Of a stretch of 10,648 bases of DNA, positions 1-6,481 are shown one piece after another. The stretch is from NCBI GenBank assembly GCA_003562655.1, contig PWUC01000029.1:1-10648 (forward strand), given 5' to 3'. The notes beneath the pieces were generated by a model, which made no database searches, was not told the DNA's origin, and saw nothing but the letters and a program-made list of their open reading frames with translations. The stretch comes from Clostridia bacterium. GTDB taxonomy: Bacteria > Bacillota_E > SLMV01 > PUMD01. Within the stretch, counting starts at the first letter, position 1; each line of letters begins with the position of its first letter. A program made the translations under genes and the position numbers.

Positions 1-51
1 GACGCCCAGCAGACTATACATGTCATGAATATATTCGCTCCGTGAATGAGA

Positions 52-86
52 ACTCCTCCCGGTCCGAGAGATCCGTCGGGAGGAGT
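52..86 (-). terminator. Inverted repeat downstream of the glycosyltransferase, possible terminator
   Basis: A perfect 10 bp inverted repeat has arms ACTCCTCCCG (52-61) and CGGGAGGAGT (77-86) and a 15 base loop. It lies about 70 bases past the stop of the minus-strand glycosyltransferase gene. Neither strand has a T-run after it, so it is not a classical intrinsic terminator. It could be a U-tract-less terminator, an mRNA-end hairpin or a protein site. Confidence 0.3.
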
Positions 87-154
87 CTGGAGAATGGGCT
101 GGAGGGTCCCATGCTGCCCTCAGGTTCAAGGGGATCGGCCGAACCGCCGGGGCG

Positions 155-1360
155 TCAGGTTCGCACCCTCTTCCTCTTCGCATGGATGGCCGACCGGTAA
201 ACGTCGAGCAGCCTGTCGGTGAGACGACTGAGGGAGAACTCGGCCGCCGTGTCGATCCCCCTGTCAGCAATGGCCTGGTACCAGGTGTCATCAGTGAGCA
301 ATCGCTTCACTGCAGACGAGAACTGCCCTACAGAATCCGGCGTCAGGACGCCGTCCTCGCCGCTGGTGATGATCTCCCTGGAGCTGGGTGAGGACAGGGC
401 CACAACGGGCAGACCGGCGGCCATCGACTCCACCACGACCAGGCCCTGGGTCTCAGTCGTGGACGGAAAACAGAACAGGTCAGAAATGCAGTACCACTTC
501 ACCACCTCATCGAATTCCAGCTTCCCGGCAAGATGAACGCGATCGTCGATCCCCTTCTCCAGGATTGACTGGCATATGTTATGCCGGGCCGGTCCGTCTC
601 CGACGAGAACCAGGTGAACCGCCCGGTCGCCGTCGAGATTCTGCATGACATCCAGCAGAAAGGCGACGTTCTTCTGTGTATCCAGCCGCCCCACGAACAG
701 AAGAATGTCGGACTCATCATCGATCCCGAGGGGTCCGCACAGATCCGCCCGGACCTTCGCCTCATCGCCCACCACCCTCCGGCGCAGCCTCCCAACCTCC
801 TCGACATCAACCCCGGAAGGGAGGATCTCGATGCGCCCATCGACTCCCCACATGCGCAGGGTACGCCTGACGAAGTGCGAGGGAGCCAGAATGACGTCAC
901 AGAAGGCGCAGAACTCCGCCACGTACTCCTGAATTACATCCGCCGCCAGGTCCGAGACCAGGGGAACGTAGTCTGAATAGCGCGGGTATATGCTGTGACA
1001 GGTGAACACCAGCGGCACCTCTCTCTTTTCCGCCAGGCGGGCCCCGACGCGCCCGACGATGAAGGGAGAATGGGCATGGACCACATCGATGTCCCGGTCC
1101 ATCCTCGCTCCAACGGTGAGGTGACCCTCGGCCAGCAGGGGTGTACCGATCCGCAGGCCATCAAACCCGGGCACCCGGATCGATGGGAGTTCGTGAACAT
1201 CCTCACTGGGCTCCTCTTTCCACGGTGGAGTCCAGTGTCCCGGAACCACCAGCACCACTTCATGGCCGGACTCCTTCAGGGAACGGGTAAAGCGATCCAT
1301 GGCAGCGATGACCCCGCTGACATAGGGATGATAGGTGTCATTGAAAAACGCAATCTTCAC
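155..1360 (-). CDS. GT4 family glycosyltransferase (diacylglycerol glucosyltransferase-like)
   Basis: This 401-residue protein has the two-domain GT-B fold of retaining GT4 glycosyltransferases, which transfer sugar from a nucleotide-sugar donor. The N-terminal acceptor domain opens with MKIAFFNDTYHPYVSG, an opening typical of GT4 enzymes that glucosylate diacylglycerol. It also carries VHAHSPF at 94-100. The C-terminal donor domain has GRLDTQKN at 224-231, GDGP at 254-257 and the EX7E motif formed by E303 and E311. There is no signal peptide or clear membrane segment, so a soluble or membrane-peripheral enzyme is expected, as for membrane glycolipid synthases. The start is GTG at 1360, with a G-rich stretch upstream as a mediocre ribosome binding site. 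The gene stands alone, divergent from the next one. Fold and family are secure. The acceptor (diacylglycerol, phosphatidylinositol or a polysaccharide lipid carrier) is inferred. Confidence 0.9.
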   Translation of the reverse strand: MKIAFFNDTYHPYVSGVIAAMDRFTRSLKESGHEVVLVVPGHWTPPWKEEPSEDVHELPSIRVPGFDGLRIGTPLLAEGHLTVGARMDRDIDVVHAHSPFIVGRVGARLAEKREVPLVFTCHSIYPRYSDYVPLVSDLAADVIQEYVAEFCAFCDVILAPSHFVRRTLRMWGVDGRIEILPSGVDVEEVGRLRRRVVGDEAKVRADLCGPLGIDDESDILLFVGRLDTQKNVAFLLDVMQNLDGDRAVHLVLVGDGPARHNICQSILEKGIDDRVHLAGKLEFDEVVKWYCISDLFCFPSTTETQGLVVVESMAAGLPVVALSSPSSREIITSGEDGVLTPDSVGQFSSAVKRLLTDDTWYQAIADRGIDTAAEFSLSRLTDRLLDVYRSAIHAKRKRVRT

Positions 1361-1554
1361 CTCTAAAGCCCCCCAACGGAGAACTAAGTCTCAAGCAGCA
1401 ACCTGCATCTGGCATATCTACCATCTATCTAAGTATGTTCTATACCCGCAGTCCCAATCCTCTCTGCAACCCATTTCCCATAAGCTGCGAAGTCGAACTC
1501 CCCGGCCTCAACTTTACAGTTCCAGTGAATCTCTGGTAACTTGTACGCTGGGGG
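1361..1554. promoter_or_regulatory. Divergent intergenic region, promoters expected but weak
   Basis: This 194-base gap between two divergent genes is clearly more AT-rich than the coding DNA around it, so it probably holds both promoters. The best minus-strand candidate is TTGCAG (1464-1469) with TATAGA (1439-1444), but the spacer of 19 is long. The best plus-strand candidate is TTTACA (1513-1518) followed 18 bases later by TAACTT (1537-1542), a poor -10 box. I see no operator or riboswitch. Confidence 0.3.
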
Positions 1555-2037
1555 GTGGGAGAATTGTCTGACAGCGCGGGGGACCGTCAGCTGCTCACCG
1601 GCGAGGATCTCAAGGGCATCGGCGTAGAACTGGGCATCATCTACACAGACATACGCACCCCGGTGGTCATGCTCGACTGCCCGGATCGGGAGAGGGAATC
1701 ATCGGTGCTCAGGTTGCTGGAGGCCACCCAGGACGGACAGCGCACCTTCAGCCACGGCACACCCACCTACTTCGGTGATCAGAAGATCCAGGTCCTGCTG
1801 AGCCCCGGACCGACCCTGGACCACGTTCTGGTGGAGGTGTACCCTCTTTCTCCCCCGGGACACCTGACGGTGTCCTTCATCCTGCGCGACCTGGCCAGCC
1901 GGGAATCCCTGGACACCTTCAGGGACATATTCGAGGCGGCGGGCCACTACCACATGGTCACGGGGCGACAGGGGAAGCCCAGCATAAAAAAAATGTCTCT
2001 GGTCAAGTATGTCATCGGCGGCATCAGCCGGGTCTAG
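1555..2037 (+). CDS. Hypothetical protein, 160 residues, family not recognised
   Basis: I do not recognise this protein. It reads as a soluble mixed alpha/beta domain, with no signal peptide, membrane segment, Cys/His metal cluster, Walker motif or HTH. Hydrophobic strand-like segments (GVELGIIYTDIRTPVVML, VLVEVYPL, LTVSFILRDL) alternate with charged stretches. The C-terminus is basic and ends in KKMSLVKYVIGGISRV. A start at GTG 1555 is possible, but only a short G-rich run precedes it, almost abutting the codon. TTG at 1564 is an alternative with GGGAGA immediately upstream. Codon use is GC-rich and even, with third positions rich in C and G, which supports a real gene. It diverges from the glycosyltransferase and converges on the ZIP gene with only 4 bases between stops. 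No function can be inferred from context. Confidence 0.7.
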   Translation: MGELSDSAGDRQLLTGEDLKGIGVELGIIYTDIRTPVVMLDCPDRERESSVLRLLEATQDGQRTFSHGTPTYFGDQKIQVLLSPGPTLDHVLVEVYPLSPPGHLTVSFILRDLASRESLDTFRDIFEAAGHYHMVTGRQGKPSIKKMSLVKYVIGGISRV

Positions 2038-2041
2038 GCGG

Positions 2042-2785
2042 TCAGTGACCAAGCAGAGCGATGCCGAGCAGAACTCCGAGTACGATGCCAAAGGTGGCCA
2101 TGTATCCCCTGCTGCTCCTCTGGGCGCCCGGTATCAGCTCATGGCAGATGATGTACAGCATCGCACCGGCGGCAAAACCCAGGCCGACGCCCAGGAACGT
2201 ACCCGAAATGGTCCCGATCCACCCCCCCAGCAGCGCTCCCAACCCCATGGGCACACCTGCGAGGAGGGTGTATCCCCATACCTTAATGGACGATATGTTC
2301 CCGGCAGACAGCGGTATCGCCATGGCCATCCCCTCGGGGAGGTTGTGCAGGGCAAGGACCGCGGCGATGCTGTAGCCCACCGTTGCATCGAAGGCGTAAC
2401 TGGTTCCGATGGCGAGCCCCTCGGGGAAGTTGTGCAGGGCAATGCCCAGCCCCAACAGGAGACCAGTGCGGACGAGATCATTCTGGTGTCTGGTATTTCC
2501 GCTATTGGCGGACAGGTGGATGTGAGGAAGCAGCCGGTCGAGGGACAGCATCATCAACACGCCGATGATCAGGCCGAACATCCCCGGGCCAAATCCACCG
2601 TCCTCCAGGGCCTCGGGGATCAGCTCGTGAAAGACCACCGCCAGCATGACTCCGGCGGAAAACCCCAGCAGCATGCCCAGGGGCAGCTTCGCCCGCCTGT
2701 GGGTGAGAACTGCGATCAGTCCCCCGGCGCCCGTTCCGACCACCCCTGCGATCAAACCCAGGATGGTCACATGGATGAGATCCAA
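2042..2785 (-). CDS. ZIP family divalent metal transporter
   Basis: This 247-residue integral membrane protein belongs to the ZIP (ZupT/GufA-like) family, which brings Zn2+, Fe2+ or Mn2+ into the cytoplasm. It has about eight hydrophobic segments. The diagnostic paired metal-site helices carry HNFPEG (118-123) and HNLPEG (147-152), and HELIP occurs twice (53-57 and 215-219). A short His-containing loop at about 87-100 (PHIH, then NTRH) sits where ZIPs usually have their variable loop. The start is TTG at 2785, chosen because GGGAGG (2794-2799) lies 8 bases upstream; the next candidate, GTG at 2770, has no such site. The gene is monocistronic, with a good promoter overlapped by two Fur-like dyads, so repression under metal sufficiency is likely. 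The family is certain. The metal is not determined. Confidence 0.95.
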   Translation of the reverse strand: MDLIHVTILGLIAGVVGTGAGGLIAVLTHRRAKLPLGMLLGFSAGVMLAVVFHELIPEALEDGGFGPGMFGLIIGVLMMLSLDRLLPHIHLSANSGNTRHQNDLVRTGLLLGLGIALHNFPEGLAIGTSYAFDATVGYSIAAVLALHNLPEGMAMAIPLSAGNISSIKVWGYTLLAGVPMGLGALLGGWIGTISGTFLGVGLGFAAGAMLYIICHELIPGAQRSSRGYMATFGIVLGVLLGIALLGH

Positions 2786-2808
2786 ATCGATCGCCTCCCG
2801 ATGAGTCC

Positions 2809-2827
2809 AATGAGATCAGTTCTCATT
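2809..2827. promoter_or_regulatory. Fur-like operator dyad 1, over the ZIP transcription start
   Basis: AATGAGATCAGTTCTCATT is a 19-base dyad in which 8 of 9 positions pair around a central A. Its length and its TGAGA...TCTCA core resemble Fur-family boxes. It begins two bases past the -10 box and covers the predicted start point, a typical repressor position. The regulator (Fur, Zur, Mur or an unrelated metal sensor) cannot be told from sequence. Confidence 0.5.
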
Positions 2828-2828
2828 C

Positions 2829-2857
2829 AGTGTATTGTAATTGAGAATCTTTTTCAA
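2829..2857 (-). promoter_or_regulatory. Sigma70-type promoter of the ZIP gene
   Basis: On the minus strand TTGAAA (2852-2857) and TACACT (2829-2834) are separated by exactly 17 bases. Transcription would begin near 2822, giving a 5' leader of about 37 bases that contains the GGGAGG site. Both boxes overlap or adjoin the two dyads described separately. Confidence 0.6.
2841..2857. promoter_or_regulatory. Fur-like operator dyad 2, over the ZIP -35 box
   Basis: TTGAGAATCTTTTTCAA is a weaker 17-base dyad (6 of 8 pairs) sharing the TGAGA element of dyad 1. It covers the -35 box and part of the spacer. The centres of the two dyads are 31 bases apart (2818 and 2849), roughly three helical turns, which would allow same-face binding. 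Confidence 0.4.
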
Positions 2858-2921
2858 CTGGGAATTGCCACCCGGCCCCCTTGATGATACCCTCGGGTGT
2901 AGTGGGAGGGGGAACCTCACC

Positions 2922-3866
2922 ATGTCATCATCCACTCTGTGCGGGCTGCGCTTCTGCTCCCTGTCGAGTTCCAGTCGTCACGGCAATGCCTACCTGGTCA
3001 GCGCCGGCAGCACAACGGTCCTGGTGGACTACGGCGTCCGCCTCCGCCGCATGGAGAGGTTTCTCAACGACATCAATGTGGATCCCAACCAGATCGATGC
3101 CATTTTCATCACCCACGAACACAGCGATCACAGCCAGGCGTTCAACATCAGGTACCCCTTTCACATCCGCTACGGCACAGACCGCCTGTTCAGCGCGCCC
3201 CGGACCTGGCGAAAGATGAAGATTCCGGCCGAGCCCCCTCACCACCCCCTGGGTCCCAACGAGACCATCAGGGTGGGAGATCTCGAGGTGGTGGGCCTGA
3301 GGAAGTCCCACGATGCCGCCCAGCCCCTGGGATTCCGCTTCGCCTTCGGTGACGAGACCCTTGCGCTGGTGACGGACCTGGGCACCGTCGATCCGGGAAT
3401 GATCTCCGCCCTGCGTGCAAGCACCTACCTGGTCTTCGAGAGCAATCACGATGTGCAGCTGGAGAGAGAATCGGGCCGCCCCGCCCCCCTGATCCGGCGC
3501 ATACTCGGCGACTGCGGCCACCTGTCCAATGACCAGGCCGGGGCATCACTGCAGCGCATGGTCAGTTCCAAGACCCGCGCCATACTGCTGGCCCATCTCA
3601 GTATCGACTGCAACACCCCGGAGCTGGCGAGGGAGACCGTTGCCGGCTACCTTCACCAAACAGCCTTCGCCGGCGATCTGCTCACCGCCCCGCCTGATCG
3701 CCCCAGCCCCTGGCTGGGAGGAGGGATCGAGCCGCACGTGAGGTATAGAAGGGAGGCGGATGAGAGACCGCCACGGCGTCACCGGTCGCCACCGGGACCC
3801 TCCCGGGCCCAATCCCCGCCCCTCAACCCGGCTGCGGAGACCACCTCCTCCAGTGAACCCCGGTAG
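2922..3866 (+). CDS. MBL-fold metallo-hydrolase, YycJ/WalJ-like
   Basis: This is a metallo-beta-lactamase-fold hydrolase of the YycJ/WalJ type, a cytoplasmic family linked to exonuclease activity and cell-wall/DNA-maintenance functions in Bacillota. The N-terminus has SSSSRHGNAYLV, followed by the metal-binding HEHSDH (65-70). Further ligand positions are H130, D152 in TDLG and H225. The family signatures GHLSND (199-204) and AHLS...NTPELA (224-236) are present. The start is ATG 2922, because GGAGGGGG (2905-2912) lies 9 bases upstream. The frame is open from 2841, but that extra 27-residue stretch lies in promoter DNA. The protein is 314 residues, longer than the roughly 260 usual for the family. 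The tail after about residue 262 is Pro/Arg-rich and its last 88 bases overlap the convergent HAD gene, suggesting a lost or misread stop. A weak promoter (TTGCCA 2865-2870, TACCCT 2888-2893) may drive it. Confidence 0.88.
   Translation: MSSSTLCGLRFCSLSSSSRHGNAYLVSAGSTTVLVDYGVRLRRMERFLNDINVDPNQIDAIFITHEHSDHSQAFNIRYPFHIRYGTDRLFSAPRTWRKMKIPAEPPHHPLGPNETIRVGDLEVVGLRKSHDAAQPLGFRFAFGDETLALVTDLGTVDPGMISALRASTYLVFESNHDVQLERESGRPAPLIRRILGDCGHLSNDQAGASLQRMVSSKTRAILLAHLSIDCNTPELARETVAGYLHQTAFAGDLLTAPPDRPSPWLGGGIEPHVRYRREADERPPRRHRSPPGPSRAQSPPLNPAAETTSSSEPR
3702..3718. terminator. GC-rich hairpin near the convergent gene ends
   Basis: CCCAGCC-CCT-GGCTGGG is a perfect 7 bp stem with a 3-base loop. It lies about 60 bases beyond the stop of the minus-strand HAD gene and just where the MBL protein would be expected to end. 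There is no T-run on either side. It may act as a bidirectional end-of-transcript hairpin. Confidence 0.35.
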
Positions 3867-4531
3867 GTCGGGGTGAAGGCCACCTCGCAGGGCCGCCTGA
3901 CGACGTATCCGTCCACCAGGAAGGTGTCGACCCCCGCCTGTCCGGCCACCATGTCCTCCCAGGGATCGTTGCCCACCATCAGGGCCCTCCCGGGCGAAAT
4001 CCCGAGCAGCTGCACCAGGTCTCGATAGTACTGCAGACTGGGTTTGCAATGACGGGAGTTCTCGTAACTGGTGATGTGGTCAAAATCCTCCGGGTCCAGT
4101 CCGCCCCAGCGGACCCGCTGCTCGATGGCCGTGCGGGGGAACACCGGGTTGGTCGCCAGCACCAGAAGCAATCCGGACTCGCGCAGGGTCTTCACCACAT
4201 CCGATGCCCCGCCAAGAGGGCGGCAGAAGCGGCGGAGACCGGGGAACTCCTCCTCGTAAAAGCGGTCGAAGAGCTCCAGGGCCCCGTCCCTGTCCAGGCC
4301 CGGCATCCCCGGCAGGAAGTGCTCCAGGAAGACCTCCTCATTGGTCCGCTCCGGATCATCGCTTTGGAGCATCGCCTCCGTGGATGCGCCGAGCCGGCGC
4401 AAAAAGGGCCCGGGATCCATCCGCGTCGAGACCCACCTGCCGATGCGATCAAGATAGGCCGGGACGAACTCGTCCGCATTCAGGCCGATCAGCGTCCCGT
4501 CCAGGTCAAAGAAGATCGCTTCATATTGCAT
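3779..4531 (-). CDS. HAD-superfamily phosphatase
   Basis: This 250-residue cytoplasmic phosphohydrolase of the haloacid dehalogenase superfamily hydrolyses small phosphorylated metabolites through an aspartyl-phosphate. Motif I is FFDLDGT, with nucleophile D9 and acid/base D11. A helical cap of about 95 residues (roughly 15-110) follows. Motif II is ATN with T127, motif III is CKPS with K163, and motif IV is GNDPWEDM with D189 and D193. All catalytic residues are present. The start is ATG 4531, with AAGGAGAGG (4540-4548) 8 bases upstream. It is the last gene of the gat operon, 17 bases after the metallophosphoesterase. The last 15 or so residues are Gly/Arg-rich and overlap the MBL gene by 88 bases on the other strand. 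The substrate is unknown. Confidence 0.9.
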   Translation of the reverse strand: MQYEAIFFDLDGTLIGLNADEFVPAYLDRIGRWVSTRMDPGPFLRRLGASTEAMLQSDDPERTNEEVFLEHFLPGMPGLDRDGALELFDRFYEEEFPGLRRFCRPLGGASDVVKTLRESGLLLVLATNPVFPRTAIEQRVRWGGLDPEDFDHITSYENSRHCKPSLQYYRDLVQLLGISPGRALMVGNDPWEDMVAGQAGVDTFLVDGYVVRRPCEVAFTPTYRGSLEEVVSAAGLRGGDWAREGPGGDR

Positions 4532-4548
4532 TGGGGCCGCCTCTCCTT

Positions 4549-5037
4549 TCAGGCGAGGGCCTGCAGCGATAACCGGCAGGTGCCGCCGGACAGGTCCAGC
4601 CAGCCGAAGCTCGGCGGTGTCCCACCCCGGGGATCGGTGGGCGAACCCGGGTTGAACAGCCAGGTCCCATCGACATTGGCCAGGTGCGGCCTGTGGGTGT
4701 GGCCCGACACGATGACGTCCGCCCCCGGGAAGTGGCGGATCAGAGCCGCAGGGAGATCCCCCTCCAACCCGTCGCCGTGCATCATCGCCACAGAGAACCC
4801 TGCACAGTCCAGTTCCCTCAACCGGGGCAGGGTTCGCTTCAGTTCTTCGGGATCCATGTTTCCGGCCACCGCCTTCAGGGGAGCATACTCGCCCAGGGAA
4901 CAGACCAGTTCCACACCCACCAGGTCACCGGCGTGCAGGATCAGATCCGGCGACGACTCGAGAGCACTCACCACCCCGCCGGGCAGCCGCTCCATCCTGT
5001 GGGGGATGTGGGTGTCACTGAGAACCAGAATCCGCAT
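4549..5037 (-). CDS. Metallophosphoesterase, YfcE/MJ0936-like phosphodiesterase
   Basis: This 162-residue calcineurin-like phosphodiesterase is of the compact YfcE/MJ0936 class, whose members are metal-dependent and hydrolyse phosphodiester bonds of small molecules; the natural substrate is unclear. All motifs are visible: SDTH (D8, H10), GDL (D38), GNMD (N60), HGD (H87) and SGHTHRP (H113, H115). The length is typical. The start is ATG 5037, preceded by GGGAGGGAAG inside the end of gatB, so the two genes overlap by 23 bases and are probably translationally coupled. Its place between gatB and a HAD phosphatase suggests cotranscription with the amidotransferase, perhaps in nucleotide or metabolite housekeeping; that role is inference. 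Confidence 0.9.
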   Translation of the reverse strand: MRILVLSDTHIPHRMERLPGGVVSALESSPDLILHAGDLVGVELVCSLGEYAPLKAVAGNMDPEELKRTLPRLRELDCAGFSVAMMHGDGLEGDLPAALIRHFPGADVIVSGHTHRPHLANVDGTWLFNPGSPTDPRGGTPPSFGWLDLSGGTCRLSLQALA

Positions 5038-6481
5038 CGTCTTCCCTCCCTCTGAGCCGCTCCAGGGCCTCCCTTAGTTTGCCGTTGACCAGCCGGGGGT
5101 TGGCCTTCCCCCGCGTCTTCTTCATGATCTGCCCCACCAGGAAGCCGATGGCCTTCTCCCTGCCGCCCAGGTAATCCCGCACCACGGCTGGGTTCTCCCT
5201 GATGACCTCCGCCGCCAGCTCCTCCAGCAGCGTGTCATCACTGATCTGGGCCAGCCCCCTCTGCCTGACGATGTCATCGGGACTGCCGCCCTCTCCGGCC
5301 ATTATCACCCACACATCCTTGGCGATCTTTCCGCTGATCTGACCCTCATCGATCATCTGCAGCAGTGCGGCCAGATCCGCCGGTGCCACCGGCAGGTCCC
5401 TGAGGCTCACACCGTGGGCGTTGACATATGCGGCTATGTCCCCCATGACCCAGTTGGCTGCACCCTTGGGATCTGCCCCCTCGGACACCGCCTCCTCGAA
5501 GAAATCGGCCAGGTGCTCATCACCCACGAGGACTCCGGCATCGTAGCCGCTCAGACCGTACTCCCTCTGAAGCCTCAACCTCCTGTCGCGGGGCCTTTCC
5601 GGTATCCTCGAATCGATCTCGTCCACCCAGGCCCTCTGCAGGGTCACCCGCGGGAGATCGGGATCGGGGAAATAGCGATAGTCGTGAGACTCCTCCTTGG
5701 TGCGCGCCGGCACCGTCAGCTCGCGGGTCTCATCCCAGTGGCGGGTCTCGTGGTGAAGGCGATCTCCCGATCTCGCCGCCTCCCGGTGCCGGGCCACCTC
5801 ATGCCTAAGGGCCCTCTCAACGCCCCGGAAGGAGCTGAGGTTCTTGACCTCGGTTATCTCGGTGCCACCCCCGGAACCGACCAGGTTGATGTTGACATCA
5901 CAGCGCAGCTCTCCCTCCTCCATCCTCACCGCCGAGACACCGATGCGGTGAAGAAGCGCCCGGAGCTGCTCGAGAAAGGCCCGGGTTTCTGCGGGCGCAT
6001 GGAGATCCGGTTCGGTGACGATTTCCACGAGGGGAACCCCGCAGCGGTTGAAATCGAGAAGGGTCCCATCGGCGACGTGGATCGATTTCCCCGCATCCTC
6101 CTCCAGGTGGACCCTCCTGATGCGAACGGTCTCATCGTCGCCGTCGGCGGTCGTGAAGGTCATCTGCCCCCTCTCTGCCATGGGAGCCGCGTACTGGCTG
6201 ATCTGATACCCCTTGGGCAAATCCGGATAGTGATAGTTCTTGCGCTCAAACTGCATGTCGGGGTGGATCTCGGCCTCCAGGGCCAGGGCGGCCATCAACC
6301 CCAGCTCCACGGCCCTCCGGTTCAGAACCGGCAGGGATCCCGGAAGGCCCAGGCACACCGGGCAGACCTGTGTATTGGGCGGGTGGCCGAAGGCAGTGCG
6401 ACAGCAGCAGAACATCTTGCTCTCTGTCGCCAGCGCCACATGAATTTCCAGCCCGATCAGGACCTGTTCCGCGTTCATCAT
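5015..6481 (-). CDS. gatB: Asp-tRNA(Asn)/Glu-tRNA(Gln) amidotransferase subunit B
   Basis: GatB is the tRNA-binding kinase subunit of the GatCAB complex. It activates Glu-tRNA(Gln) or Asp-tRNA(Asn) with ATP before amidation by ammonia from GatA. The N-terminus has GLEIHVAL and a four-Cys zinc site (C25, C27, C40, C43, the last two in CPVC), followed by the family motifs YHYPDLPKGYQISQY and DFNRCGVPLVEIV. The helical/YqeY-type tail ends in FLVGQIMKKTRGKANP and is complete. I place the start at ATG 6481 (488 residues), where GGGGAGG (6489-6495) is 7 bases upstream. GTG at 6487 would sit one base from that site. The ATG overlaps the gatA stop as ATGATGA. It is the third gene of the operon. Confidence 0.97.
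   Translation of the reverse strand: MMNAEQVLIGLEIHVALATESKMFCCCRTAFGHPPNTQVCPVCLGLPGSLPVLNRRAVELGLMAALALEAEIHPDMQFERKNYHYPDLPKGYQISQYAAPMAERGQMTFTTADGDDETVRIRRVHLEEDAGKSIHVADGTLLDFNRCGVPLVEIVTEPDLHAPAETRAFLEQLRALLHRIGVSAVRMEEGELRCDVNINLVGSGGGTEITEVKNLSSFRGVERALRHEVARHREAARSGDRLHHETRHWDETRELTVPARTKEESHDYRYFPDPDLPRVTLQRAWVDEIDSRIPERPRDRRLRLQREYGLSGYDAGVLVGDEHLADFFEEAVSEGADPKGAANWVMGDIAAYVNAHGVSLRDLPVAPADLAALLQMIDEGQISGKIAKDVWVIMAGEGGSPDDIVRQRGLAQISDDTLLEELAAEVIRENPAVVRDYLGGREKAIGFLVGQIMKKTRGKANPRLVNGKLREALERLRGREDDADSGSQ

Noticed and set aside
4049..5077. Plus-strand open frame of 342 codons across the HAD and metallophosphoesterase genes
   Set aside because: It spans two clearly real minus-strand genes in antisense and shows no domain of its own.
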